Shown here: piece by piece, positions 1 to 9,890 of the stretch
How positions within the stretch are numbered: the stretch's first letter is position 1
Layout of the letters: every line of letters starts with the position of its first letter
Origin: Benincasa hispida
Lineage: Eukaryota; Streptophyta; Magnoliopsida; Cucurbitales; Cucurbitaceae
Reading direction: 5' to 3'
DNA length: 64,000 nt
Assembly: GCF_009727055.1 (NCBI RefSeq)
Contig: NC_052359.1
Span: 13,398,651 to 13,462,650 of the forward strand
Program-made: the position numbers and the translations under genes
Notes under the pieces: generated by a model
Seen by the model: only the letters and a program-made list of their open reading frames with translations
Told to the model about the DNA's origin: nothing
The model's database searches: none

Positions 1-1675
1 ATCTCACCTAAACGACGATAGGTGACATGACCTCAATCCTAAGTGTTTTGGGAACTCTTGCCTTTGAGGGTGGTCCTTTGATTAGTATGGGTGAGAGTGG
101 CCCGATTACGAACTCAACATGCCTACCTTTTTGGGGACTTGTCTGATTTGGGAGCTGGGAACTCAGTTACACAAGATGGAATTCACTTCTTCCCTGAAGC
201 AAGGGTAAGTAGATAGATTGCTTTCTTAAAGGCTAATTCTGGGGCTTGAACATAGTGGCCACAACTTTTCTTTGGAAGAGAGGATTCAGTCATAGTACGA
301 CTATGACTTATGTTCATTAGAGGGAACAGTAGTACTTAAGGAGTTAGATGTAACTACAGGGGCATAACGGTTATTGGCCCAACTGTACTTACGAGCGATC
401 AGTGAAGGGTTATCGCACTGTTGATTGGTTGATATGGACACATAATATATCTGTAGTAAGGAGAGTTCAGCTGACAGTCTTTAGTGGAGTGCTGGCAGTT
501 AACGGATGGTGGATCTCGTGACTAAAGAGTTTAGTCAGTTATTTACGTACAGTTGTAGCTTCGAGCTACAGGTCCATAAGGTCCCCTTAGTAGCTCAATG
601 GATTCAAGTTAAGAATTAGTTCTTGGTGTTTATTTAAAATGTTCAAATTGACAAGAGGTAATTCGATTATATATGACATGATCGGTCTGATGTATGAGAT
701 GCATCAAGTGGAGGATTAATGTAAATGAGATTTACATTAAGTACCATGAAATATTAAAAAAGCTATGATTTATATGTTTCATGAGATGAAATATTAAAAC
801 TATATGTTATAAATATAATATGGTGAGTTGGTTATCATATATATTTATAATAATATTAATTATTGGATAATTATCCCTTTTTCTTTAATAACCAATTAAG
901 TGGGAGGTTATTGGTGGTTTCTTGATAACCGTGAGATAAAAGGAAAAATGTTTTCCTAAATTTAGTAGTAGTTGAAGTGAGATTTTCTATTCTCGGAATT
1001 ACTCACGGTTGGCTGTCAAGTGAATGAAATTCACTAAACAATAGCTGAAGAGAGACTAAACGATCATAGAGTGACACTATACGATAGTTCACTCAGTTGG
1101 CGTTTAGCTAAACGATCGTGCAAATTTTGCTAAACGATCGTAGAGCTTCTGTTAAACGATTGGGCATCGTAGATAGACCTTGTCATCTCCCACTTACTCG
1201 ATCATTTACATGATTGTTCCTCCAGTCTTTTCCTCTAACCAAGTTCACACAGAGCCAACACTTCTGGATTCTCACATCGAGAATACCAAGGTTGCATTAT
1301 GGTGGTATCTTACTCAACTCGACTAAGTCGAGGTTTTTGGAGGTTGTTTATTGAGTTCGTTGTGTTCATGAACTTGGAGATCGCTGTGTTCGTGATTGTT
1401 GTGATCGTGTTGTGTTGCGATCGTAGTGTTCGAGCTTTCAAATTTTCAATCTTGCTAATTGTTCAAGCATTCTTGATCAAAGGTGTTGAAGATGAGTCTT
1501 CAAAGGTATATGTAATTCTTCCCTTGATCATAGTAAAGCATGCTATAATTTCGTTTTGTGCATAGCCTGTATGTTTCCGTTTCTTGATTGTAATTGTGTA
1601 TCTTCAAATACGAATGGAATTTGGAACGATCATTCCACTACTCATGTTAATCCTCATGTCTGATTTCCTTCAACA
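1..1675 (+). mobile_element. LTR (3' part) of a copia-like retrotransposon, cut by the window start
   Basis: The first ~700 bases match, with divergence, 26830-27600 (shared landmarks: 'ACATGACCTCAATCCT', 'GGGAGCTGGGAACTCAGTTA', 'GTCAGTCTTTAGTGGA'). The second copy begins TGTTGGGG at 26369 and this one ends ...TTCAACA at 1675, giving TG...CA ends typical of an LTR. No primer-binding site follows 1675, so this is the end of a 3' LTR or a solo LTR read in + orientation. Bases 1060-1165 hold several TAAACGATCGT-like motifs absent from the other copy. No coding function is seen; the 88-codon frame at 1299-1565 resembles nothing I recognise. Superfamily is inferred from LTR style only. Confidence 0.7.
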
Positions 1676-1848
1676 ACCCAATAGGTCAACCAACCCCCCA
1701 AATATCCATCATCCACATTAATTATATGCATATCCACTGGGGAAACACGATATGCTCTAAACATCGATTATGATTCCTTAAGAATACTTATTGCATAATA
1801 AGTTACAATGTTTGTGCATGCCATTGCATGTGTATGTCAGACATAGAG

Positions 1849-3475
1849 TCAACCTTGTAACCACTCACGGATATACTCCAACAGCTTCGTGATTGGTAGT
1901 TCTCGTGCATCTTTCAACATTCCATTAAGGCATTCTACTATATTTGTCGTCATCTTATCATACCTACAATGGACTTGATAAACCCTTGCCCAACGTTGTA
2001 ATCCAATCTCCTTAAGATAGGCCATCATCCCGGGATATTGATGGAGCTTAGCCAAGACATCTGAAACTCAGACATTCTATAAGCTTTCACCGCTAGGTAG
2101 AAGTGTGAGATTATGTCTCTATTATTGAATCTATCCATCAAAATTTTCCAAATATGGTATATACATAGGGCATGAAATGCATAGGGAATATACTTGAGAC
2201 AACCTTTTCAATTGAGATGACGATCTGATATAATCACTAAATTCAGAATGTCTTCTACCGAAGCCTTCAAATGAGTCATTTACCAAGTCCAAGATGCATC
2301 ATTCTCACCATCTACAATACTGAAGGCGATAGGATATATGTTTTTATTACCATTAAGACACGTTGCTATTAACAACATACCTTTGTATTTCTCATACAAA
2401 TGGGTCCCATCAACAACGATTACTAGGCGGATGCAATTCAAGAAACCCCTAATACATGGACCAAATTCTATGAAGACGTACTTAAAGTAGTGTTTGTCCT
2501 CTACTTCAACCTCAAAGATCGTACCCGGATTTTCAAACTTAAGTGTCTCGCCACATGCCCTAACAATAGCATATGATCCTTACAGTGACCCATGTACGAA
2601 CACCAATCCAACTCTCTAGTGCTATAAGCCCGTTCGCTTATATTCACTCTAAAACCTCGTTGTTCTTATTTGGACTTGATTAAGTGTCCAATAACCCAAC
2701 TTCTTTCCTATCGATGATTACCCATTCTCATTTCAAGAGAACATGTATGTTCACTTGGATATTTCATCACTTTAAAGGAATCACTTTCTTTCAATTTTTT
2801 TGCACAAACCCTCCGCTTGTATTCCTCCACTGAACACCGTACAGTTAGCAATCTCTTCATTGACTTCTTTACATGATAGTCGAAGTTCTTTGTTATTGCA
2901 AGTATTGACAATTTAACTGACAAGTCATATTTTGAAAAGAGAATCTGACCAACCTTTATATCCTCGTCATTCATATAGTCATGATGTATTATGATGAGGT
3001 CGTCATATAGTGAGCCCTCTGATGGCTTTGGTATATCTACGAATGGTTGGGTTGGAATGGTGGAATGTATTTGAATTGAAGGCATCGCCACTGGTGGATG
3101 GGAGCATGTGAGTTTGGAACGTGAATGTAAGGTGCCGGAAAAGTTTGTGGTCCTGAAGATTGTCCATATTCATGGTCAGTATTAAACTATGGAGTATATT
3201 TAGGTTCATTGTTGTGACCAAATAAGCCTCACTTCGGTCATCTCCCAAGTTATATGGCTCAATATGATCATCTAGTGAAGATATGGTGGGAATATTACGT
3301 GTTGAAATGGTTGCAAACCCAAAGTTTTGACTGGTTGGAATAGGTTGATTAATTGGATTGCACTGCTGGTACATATTCTCTGTGTGTACTCCATGACTTT
3401 CGCGAGGTGTAACTGATACAAATAACAGCATCTAGGATGCATCATTGCCTTCTTAAAAAAAGCTAAGGTTTTCAT
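1849..3475 (-). pseudogene. Mutator-like (MULE/MuDR) transposase relic
   Basis: Reading the - strand, the 2708-3091 piece has the MuDR N-terminal layout (GQILFSKYDLSVKLSILAI..., later CSVEEYKRRVCAKKL, ending SEHTC). Around 2340-2440 the core continues with VVDGTHLYEKYKG, carrying the first catalytic aspartate of the DDE domain, then NGNKNIYPIAFSIVDGEND. 1849-2055 gives the late conserved helix (TTNIVECLNGMLKDAR...). Stops and frame changes separate the pieces and the C-terminal SWIM finger and GRPK tail are missing, so it is inactive. The C-terminal truncation lies beside the LTR that ends at 1675, which may have removed it. Family identity is firm; exact exon ends are not. Confidence 0.8.
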
Positions 3476-4499
3476 TATCGATTATGTCAATCGAGGGAGC
3501 TGGGACAAATAGATTGTAACAACATTTGATGTATATATCAAACATATCTGAATTGATATTCAGTCGTTGGTGTATAATGCTCACTAATTCACTAAGCATT
3601 ATATCATTTCTGACCTTCAGACATTTCATGTGACCTCTAACATAATTGCTTTCGGATTGGTCTCATTCCTTACCAAATCGTGCAAATATGTGAAGTAGCG
3701 TCATTGATCTACAAATGGATTAGCAAATTTTAAGCAATATCCCATAAAATTTTAAAAATTCACCCAATAATTGATAAGTGATCGCCCAACTATTTATAAG
3801 TGTTCGCTTAGTATTCGTAATGCGCGATCATATATATATATATATTATATATATATATTATTACTAAAATGATCATTTATATAATACTAAACAATGTTTT
3901 ATATTGTAATGAACGATCGTTCTATTATTATCTTTATGACGTTTATTTTAATACTAAACGACACTATGAAAGCGATTATGGGACAAGAAATACTGTTAGA
4001 ATATCACTTGCATTCTCTCTGTTTCTGATTACGAACGAATCTTGCTCTATACCCAAACGACACAATGACATAAACAAAGAAGAAAGTGATCAACAATGAA
4101 GATGTTGGTGAAACTCTAAGAAGACCAATGGGAGAACTATGTAGATAGTTCGACAGAAAGTGAATAACTGAGAGTGACCTTTCATTCTTATCAATGTTAT
4201 TCAATGCTATTGGTCGGGATTAAATACTTGGGTGGAATGTTGGTGTTGCATTAAATACATATTGAATGAATCGATGAAGAATTCGTTGAAGGAAGAAGAC
4301 GATGGCTGGCGGACTGAAGAGGTTTTTTAAAATTAGAGGTAAATATTGGTATTTTCACATGGGCAAAAGGTAGTTTTTTAGGAAGAGGTTCATATACATA
4401 AAAAATTTTGTTTTTGGATCATTTTGTAAAATTTTCCCCAAGTAGTTTGCACTAAAAGGGTTGAAAATGTAATTCAAAAGGAATTAGACCAGATTCAAT
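3476..4499. other. Non-coding, A+T-rich spacer with a (TA)n tract
   Basis: No supported gene. A TA dinucleotide microsatellite lies at about 3828-3860. An isolated AACGATCGTT palindrome occurs near 3911. The two overlapping 66-76-codon frames at 3869-4204 on opposite strands show no recognisable domain. Part may belong to the MULE whose transposase relic lies to the left, but I could not find its terminal repeats. Confidence 0.5.
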
Positions 4500-5039
4500 C
4501 AACTTTTGGATTTGTTTTTTTTAAAATATTTTTTAAAATAAATAATGAAAAAAATAGGTTGGGGGGAAGTATTTTAAAAATAGGTTGTTTGGTAAAGTAT
4601 TGACAAATTTAGGGTAGTGGAAGTGTTATACGATACACGATTTCCATGTGGCATACTCGTTTGTACCCCGGTCACGAGTACCATTTAATCCAGTCAGCTG
4701 ACCACGTCAGCTGACTGGTTGACTGGTCAAGCGAACTCGTGTACCCGGTACACGATTCGCTTATAATTTTTTTTTCTTTTTTTTAAAAGTTAATTGTTAA
4801 ACTTAGCTTAATTCCTTCGTTATTACTTATAATTATTTTTTTTAATTGTTAGACTTAATTATTAAACTTAATTCTTTCATTATTAAACTTAATTATATAT
4901 TTAATCTACAATAAAAACATCTTGCATTCATATTAAAAAAAATATATCATGATATTAAAGAATATTTACAATTAGTTCTTTTGAAATTTCCAATTTGAAA
5001 ATGATACAATGTGGGATTTAAAAACGACCCTCCCTAGCC

Positions 5040-6671
5040 CTTACTCCTCATGGGGGTTGCCTTTGTGTCGCTCTAAATTAGGTTCACCCCGTTGTCACTA
5101 TCGTCTACGACGACGATCGATGTCAGCAACATTGAGTTGTCTTGTTTGTTGAATAATACTTTCTACGTTGACCAATGTTTGCTAACACATTGAAACCAAT
5201 TCTGGTAAGTTGTTCTGCAATAAATATTGTTGAACATCACCGATAAAATTATTCTGTAGAATAAAAGAAAATATTAAACAATATTCATATTATATATATA
5301 TGGAAAATATCTGATTTTAAATCTCTTACCATGCAGTAATAGTAAACATCGTCAGGTGAGATAAATCGCCTCATGATCGAATTGTATCAGGGAAAGTAGT
5401 CGTCTGATACAGCTGGCCCATCTGTCAATTCTCACTGTGCACAAAGATCACGTCATCCATGCCAGTAGGATAAATACTCTACAAGGATTCGACGCCAGTC
5501 TTGGTCGTGCTTACCTCTTAAATCGATCTGGTGTAGTTCTGGGAGTGTATAGGACAACGAAGGTATCGTTTGTCGCATACCGAACTGTCTCAGTACACAA
5601 TCTGGATGATGTCACTCTACTATATGGAAGCATATAAGAGGGCTAACAGTCAACCAGATGTCTTCACCATCATGACAATAATCAGGTAAGGATGACCAAA
5701 TTTGTGGTATGGCGTCCAAATAACCTGACAAAAAAAAATAATAAGTATACATATAAAATTTTTTAAATATTCATTTATATACACATATACTACCTGATTG
5801 GGCGTCAGCATGTCGAATATTTTTCTGTACACGAGCAACATATTTGCTGACTGTTCAGAGACAGCTAATACATCACTCCATCTAAAATATAAAAAATACA
5901 ATTAATTTATATTTTTACATAAAATGGTAACGAAATAAACATATAAATAAAATAATACCTGGCACTAAGTGGACGATGATCTGGGGCCTGTAGTTGGACT
6001 TGTGGTGCTACAATTGGAAATCGATTATAAACCCATACTTGTAATAGTATCAATGGCCCCACTATTTCCAACGCTTGTGCATTGGAAGCCCGAAAAAGTT
6101 CTCTGTACAACCATGCAAGACATACACCACCCCACGAGTACCTACCAGCGTGCTCGAAATCAGACAATAATGGGAGGAACATGAGATGCACCAGAGTATT
6201 TGACTTGTCGGCAAATAAAAATCCTCCAATAAGCTGCAGGATGTATGTTCGTGCGTACCTACGTACGCTGACGTCGTCAACATCGGGAGGTAATTCGAGA
6301 AACTGGGACGCCAACCAAGGGATACTCAATCTTGATCCCTTCAGATCCTCTGGTAGAACGCCTAAGAGCTCTTCACAAACGTTCTTACAGTCATACTGTA
6401 GTGAGCCTGTCAGTGGTTGCCCGTCCACTCGTAACCCAAATTGTACGACAACATCCTGCAGCGTAATCGTACATTCTCCACAGGGTTGGTGAAATATATG
6501 GGTCTCTGGTCTCCAGCGCTCAACTAGAGCAATAATCAGGTGCCAATCAACCTGGATGAAATCAATCTGTGCAACCCCAAGAAAACCCGCCTTCTGAACA
6601 TATGGAATAATGCGGTTATCAAATGGGATAGTATATTGTGCAGTCACCTCCCTCCTCCGACAACTCAACAC
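5040..6671 (-). pseudogene. Plant mobile domain (PMD/MAIN-like) gene, mildly disrupted
   Basis: The - strand frame from ATG at 6671 reads as an aminotransferase-like plant mobile domain: YVQKAGFLGVAQIDFI, ALVERWRPETHIFHQPCGE, TLQDVVVQFGLRVDGQPLTG, then the hydrophobic ILQLIGGFLFADKSN block and WGGVCLAWLYRELFRA. Splicing is well supported: exon 1 6671-5959, exon 2 5881-5794 (WSDVLAVSEQSANMLLVYRK...), exon 3 from 5724 (VIWTPY), all with GT-AG borders and matching phase. This frame stops at 5650, but PMD-like sequence continues in another frame (SPLICFHIVE near 5625-5596, then an in-frame stop, later MRRFISPDDVYYY near 5340), so one frameshift and stops have broken the C-terminal third. PMD proteins in plants are either transposon-borne or domesticated silencing/development factors (MAIN, MAIL); here the MULE ends show it is transposon cargo. 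Confidence 0.85.
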
Positions 6672-6980
6672 TATAGTGGAAGAACTATCCCATGCTGTTT
6701 GTGAACGATGCGTGTTTTGTTAGTACAATTGTACAAGATTAGAATGACCAAGCTCCATTACCTAAAAAGTTCAAATTATATTACATAATAGAATCGATAA
6801 TATAAAAGATACATAAAAAGTACATAAAAAAATACAATTACATAAAATAAGTTTATTATATAAATTCATTATAAATACATAAAGAATATAATTACATGAA
6901 ATATACAATTACATGAAAAATATAAATACATAAAGAATACAAATACATGAAATATACAAGTAAAAATAAAAATAAAAATC

Positions 6981-7322
6981 CTAATGACCTGAAGACGACG
7001 AAGCACCCAGTGTACGGTGTGGACAAGTGCGTCTGTTATGTCCTTCTCTTTTACAAATTGTACATCGCACTTTTTTGCTTGCTTCTCTCTGATCCATTTC
7101 ATTATGAATGCACGTACTTTTTGGCCAACCTTGTTCTCTGAGTAAGTCCGCATTTGGACGAACTTCTGTATATGATAATTCTGGCCAATAATCTGGGTGT
7201 TCAATTGGATGGAAGCGGCCTTCATAACAACGCTTGAAATTGGACAATTTGTAGCATTCATCAATAAGTGGTAGGTATGTCATATGCATGTAATTACAAA
7301 CTGCATAAACTAAATCATACAT
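6981..7322 (-). pseudogene. MULE transposase C-terminal fragment with CCHC zinc knuckle
   Basis: The 113-residue frame shows the usual C-terminal part of plant MULE transposases: YAVCNYMHMTYLPLIDECY, then GRFHPIEHPDYWPEL, a decayed GRPK-type motif (GWPKSTCI) and a zinc knuckle CTICKREGHNRRTC (CX2CX4HX4C). The catalytic DDE part that should precede it is missing; upstream (higher coordinates) are only short tandem repeats. It lies about 300 bases before the PMD gene in the same orientation and inside the same terminal inverted repeats. A short independent gene is possible but unlikely, as the sequence is only a domain tail. Confidence 0.75.
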
Positions 7323-7379
7323 AAACTATACATATAAGATCTCTAAGTTTAAATCAATCCAAACAAATAAAAAAATGTA

Positions 7380-7640
7380 AGATCGGCCCAAAAACATACA
7401 TAGACTAAATAATACATAAACTAAATCATACACAAACTATATATAAATTAAATCATACACAAACTATATATAAACTAAATCATACACAAAACTATACAAC
7501 ATAAACTATACATAAACTATATACATAAACTATACATAAACTATATAATACAATGTACATACATAAACTATGCATACATAAACTATATATACATAAACTA
7601 TACACTAAATCATACATAAACTATACATAAACTAAGTTTA
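7380..7640. repeat. Short tandem repeat tract, ACATAAACTATA-like unit
   Basis: About 260 bases consist almost wholly of imperfect repeats of CATACATAAACTATA-like units of roughly 10-20 bases. The tract lies between the transposase fragment and a gap inside the PMD-carrying MULE, where the rest of the transposase would be expected, so repeat growth or assembly collapse may have replaced coding sequence. Confidence 0.8.
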
Positions 7641-7759
7641 AAATAAACTCAGCCCAAAAACATGCAAAAACATACATATAAAGACAGATCAGCCCAACTA
7701 GAGAAAGAAATATACCAAGCAAAAATCGGCAGCCAAAAAGGTATGAAAATCAAGCAACA

Positions 7760-7769
7760 NNNNNNNNNN
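7760..7769. other. Assembly gap (10 N)
   Basis: Ten consecutive N bases. True gap length is unknown; the number may be a placeholder. It lies inside the MULE at 4509-8172, so that element's length is approximate. Confidence 1.
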
Positions 7770-8181
7770 ATAGAGGCCTCGGTGAGGAAAATCAACGAGA
7801 TTTTGGTAAGTAGAAGGGAGGAATCGATGGTCTCGGTGAGGGAAATCAATTATAAGCGGTGGTGAGGAAGAAGAACGGGTGTTTCGGTGAGGAAGAAGAA
7901 GGGTTCAGGCGGAGGTTTTAAGGCGTGGAAGTCGTGTACCCGATACACGACTTAGGGTAATCGTGTACCCGGTACACGATTCCCTTAGTCAAACCTGCAT
8001 GACTGCCACGCTAGACTAGGCGTGTCAGGTGGCCAAGTACTCATATACTCGGTACACGATTTAGGTCTTATCATGTACCCGGTACACGATTTAAACACCT
8101 ATTTTTGGGAATACTTTCCCTCCAACCCTATTTTTGTCATTGTTTATTAAAAAACATTATTTAAAAAAAATCCAACTTTTG

Positions 8182-9890
8182 CGACAAGACAAAATTTCAT
8201 ATCGTCCTCCTCAATTGACATTCCTTATCGTTTAATTTCTACCTCACCATATTCTTTTTTACAGAGATTTAAGATCCTTTTGGATTGACTTAAGAAAAAA
8301 AAATGTTTTTAAAAAAACTCATTTTTATTTAAACAAGTCTGAGAAAAACTATTTAAAATACACTTTAAAAGTTATTTTGAGTAGTTGTCAAACACTTTAA
8401 ATATTTTAAAAATATCTTATTTTTTAAATTAAAAACTTGAAAATATAATCCAAACTAATACAAAATGTACTCCATTTCACATCGGTTGAGAATGGGAGAA
8501 CACTCCGCACGGTGAGTACTGAGTAACCTCTAAAACGTAGCCCCAGTTTTCCACGGTGACCCTACTGACCATACAGAGAAAACAGAGAAACGAAAGAGGA
8601 GAGGGAAAAAAAAACAGAATATAATAGCTAAGTGTCAGTTATTACACAAAAAAATTACGCCCTTACTTTTTTATTCAGTGGGTCCAACCTATACTGAATT
8701 CATTCCTCTTTTTGTCTTTTTTTTTTTTTTTAAACTATAATATTTATCCACTTAATCTAGAGGGATAAAGCCTTCAACATTTAAACCATTTTTGTATTTT
8801 TTTAAAAAAATTATTTTCAAATATAAAAAATTAATCTAAATATTTATAAAATATTCTAAAATTTTAAGACTATCAATGATAGACGTTGATAGACACTAAC
8901 ATTAATAGAAATCTATCAGTGTCTATCAGCATTTATTATTGATAGTTCTAAAATTTTACTAGATTTTGTAAATAGTTTTAACAGTTTTACCATTTGAAAT
9001 AATTTTCTTTTTTAAATTAGTTTTTTTATTTTTCATATGGTTAATAAAATCAACTAGTTAATCAATCCATGATAGCATTTAATTAGGTTAAAGTTAAGTT
9101 AAGAATCATTTAGAAATATTTTGAAAATATGAGGAACTAAAGTGTCACTTTTGAATCTTCAACAACCAAATATACATCGATTTTAAGCTTGAGGGACCCA
9201 TGTAGTTTATCCTAACAATTAAGGTCCTATTTGGATAAATTATTTCATATATGTTTGTCTAAAAAAAACAAGAAAAAGAATATGTTTGAGAATATGTTTT
9301 CGTGATTTTCATTTGAATCCAAATTAAAAAGATGATCTTTTTTTAATACTTGCTTAGATTCTTAAGAGGTTTGCAAAATTAGAAAACAAAACAAAGAAAT
9401 CCATGAATAAAAGTTAGTGGTTCAAACTTATATTTTAAAAAAAAAAAAAAAAAAAACAAAGCTTAAAAATTTTGATCTTGTTTGCAAGTAACTATTTGGT
9501 TTGACTTTTAGTTTTTGAAAATTAAGACTACAAACGTATCTTATACTTCTAAATTACTTGTTTAATTATATATTTTTAACAATATTTTCAAAAGTCAAGT
9601 CAAATTTAGAAAACTAGAGTTTTTAAAAACTTGTTTTTGTCTTTGAAATTCTAGCTCAGAATTTCACTCTTTTACGAGAAGAAAACCATATTAAAAAATT
9701 GGGAGGAAATAAGTATAATTTCTGAGAACAAAAAACCAAATGAATAGGATTAACCAACAACACCTAAATACTTTTTTTCTCTTCTAATTGATATATGGTG
9801 TAAAAAAAGAAGTGGGTGGCAATATTGGCAAAGCATGGGATGTATTTGTACCAAAGATGGGAGAGAGCCCCAAGCCAATGAAATTAAACA
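8182..9890. other. Upstream region of the endoglucanase gene; short repeats only
   Basis: A+T-rich non-coding sequence. At 8876-8948 there is an imperfect palindromic cluster (TAGAAATCTATCAGTGTCTATCA and partners) of the same kind as at 31965-32070. Poly-A near 9430 and poly-T near 8720 are present. The endoglucanase promoter must lie here, but I could not single out a convincing TATA box close to 9891. Confidence 0.6.

Larger units (their letters stand above)
4509..8172 (-). mobile_element. MULE DNA transposon with exact 9-bp target duplication, carrying a PMD gene
   Basis: The element is flanked by CAACTTTTG at 4500-4508 and again at 8173-8181, an exact 9-bp duplication as expected for Mutator-like elements. 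Its ends are long imperfect inverted repeats: 4509 onward (GATTTGTTTTTTTTAAAATA) mirrors the sequence ending at 8172, followed on both sides by AATAGG(G)TTGG(A/G)GGG and by repeated GTGTACCCGGTACACGATT palindromes (4620-4760 and 7930-8095). Inside, on the - strand, are a MULE transposase C-terminus (6981-7322) and a plant-mobile-domain gene (5040-6671). A 10-N gap lies within. The N-terminal and catalytic parts of the transposase are absent, so it cannot move on its own in this form. Confidence 0.9.

Noticed and set aside
1299..1565. 88-aa hydrophobic small protein
   Set aside because: Sits inside the LTR, no homologous frame in the second copy and no gene signals.
6082..6492. 136-codon + strand frame
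   Set aside because: Antisense shadow of the PMD exon 1.
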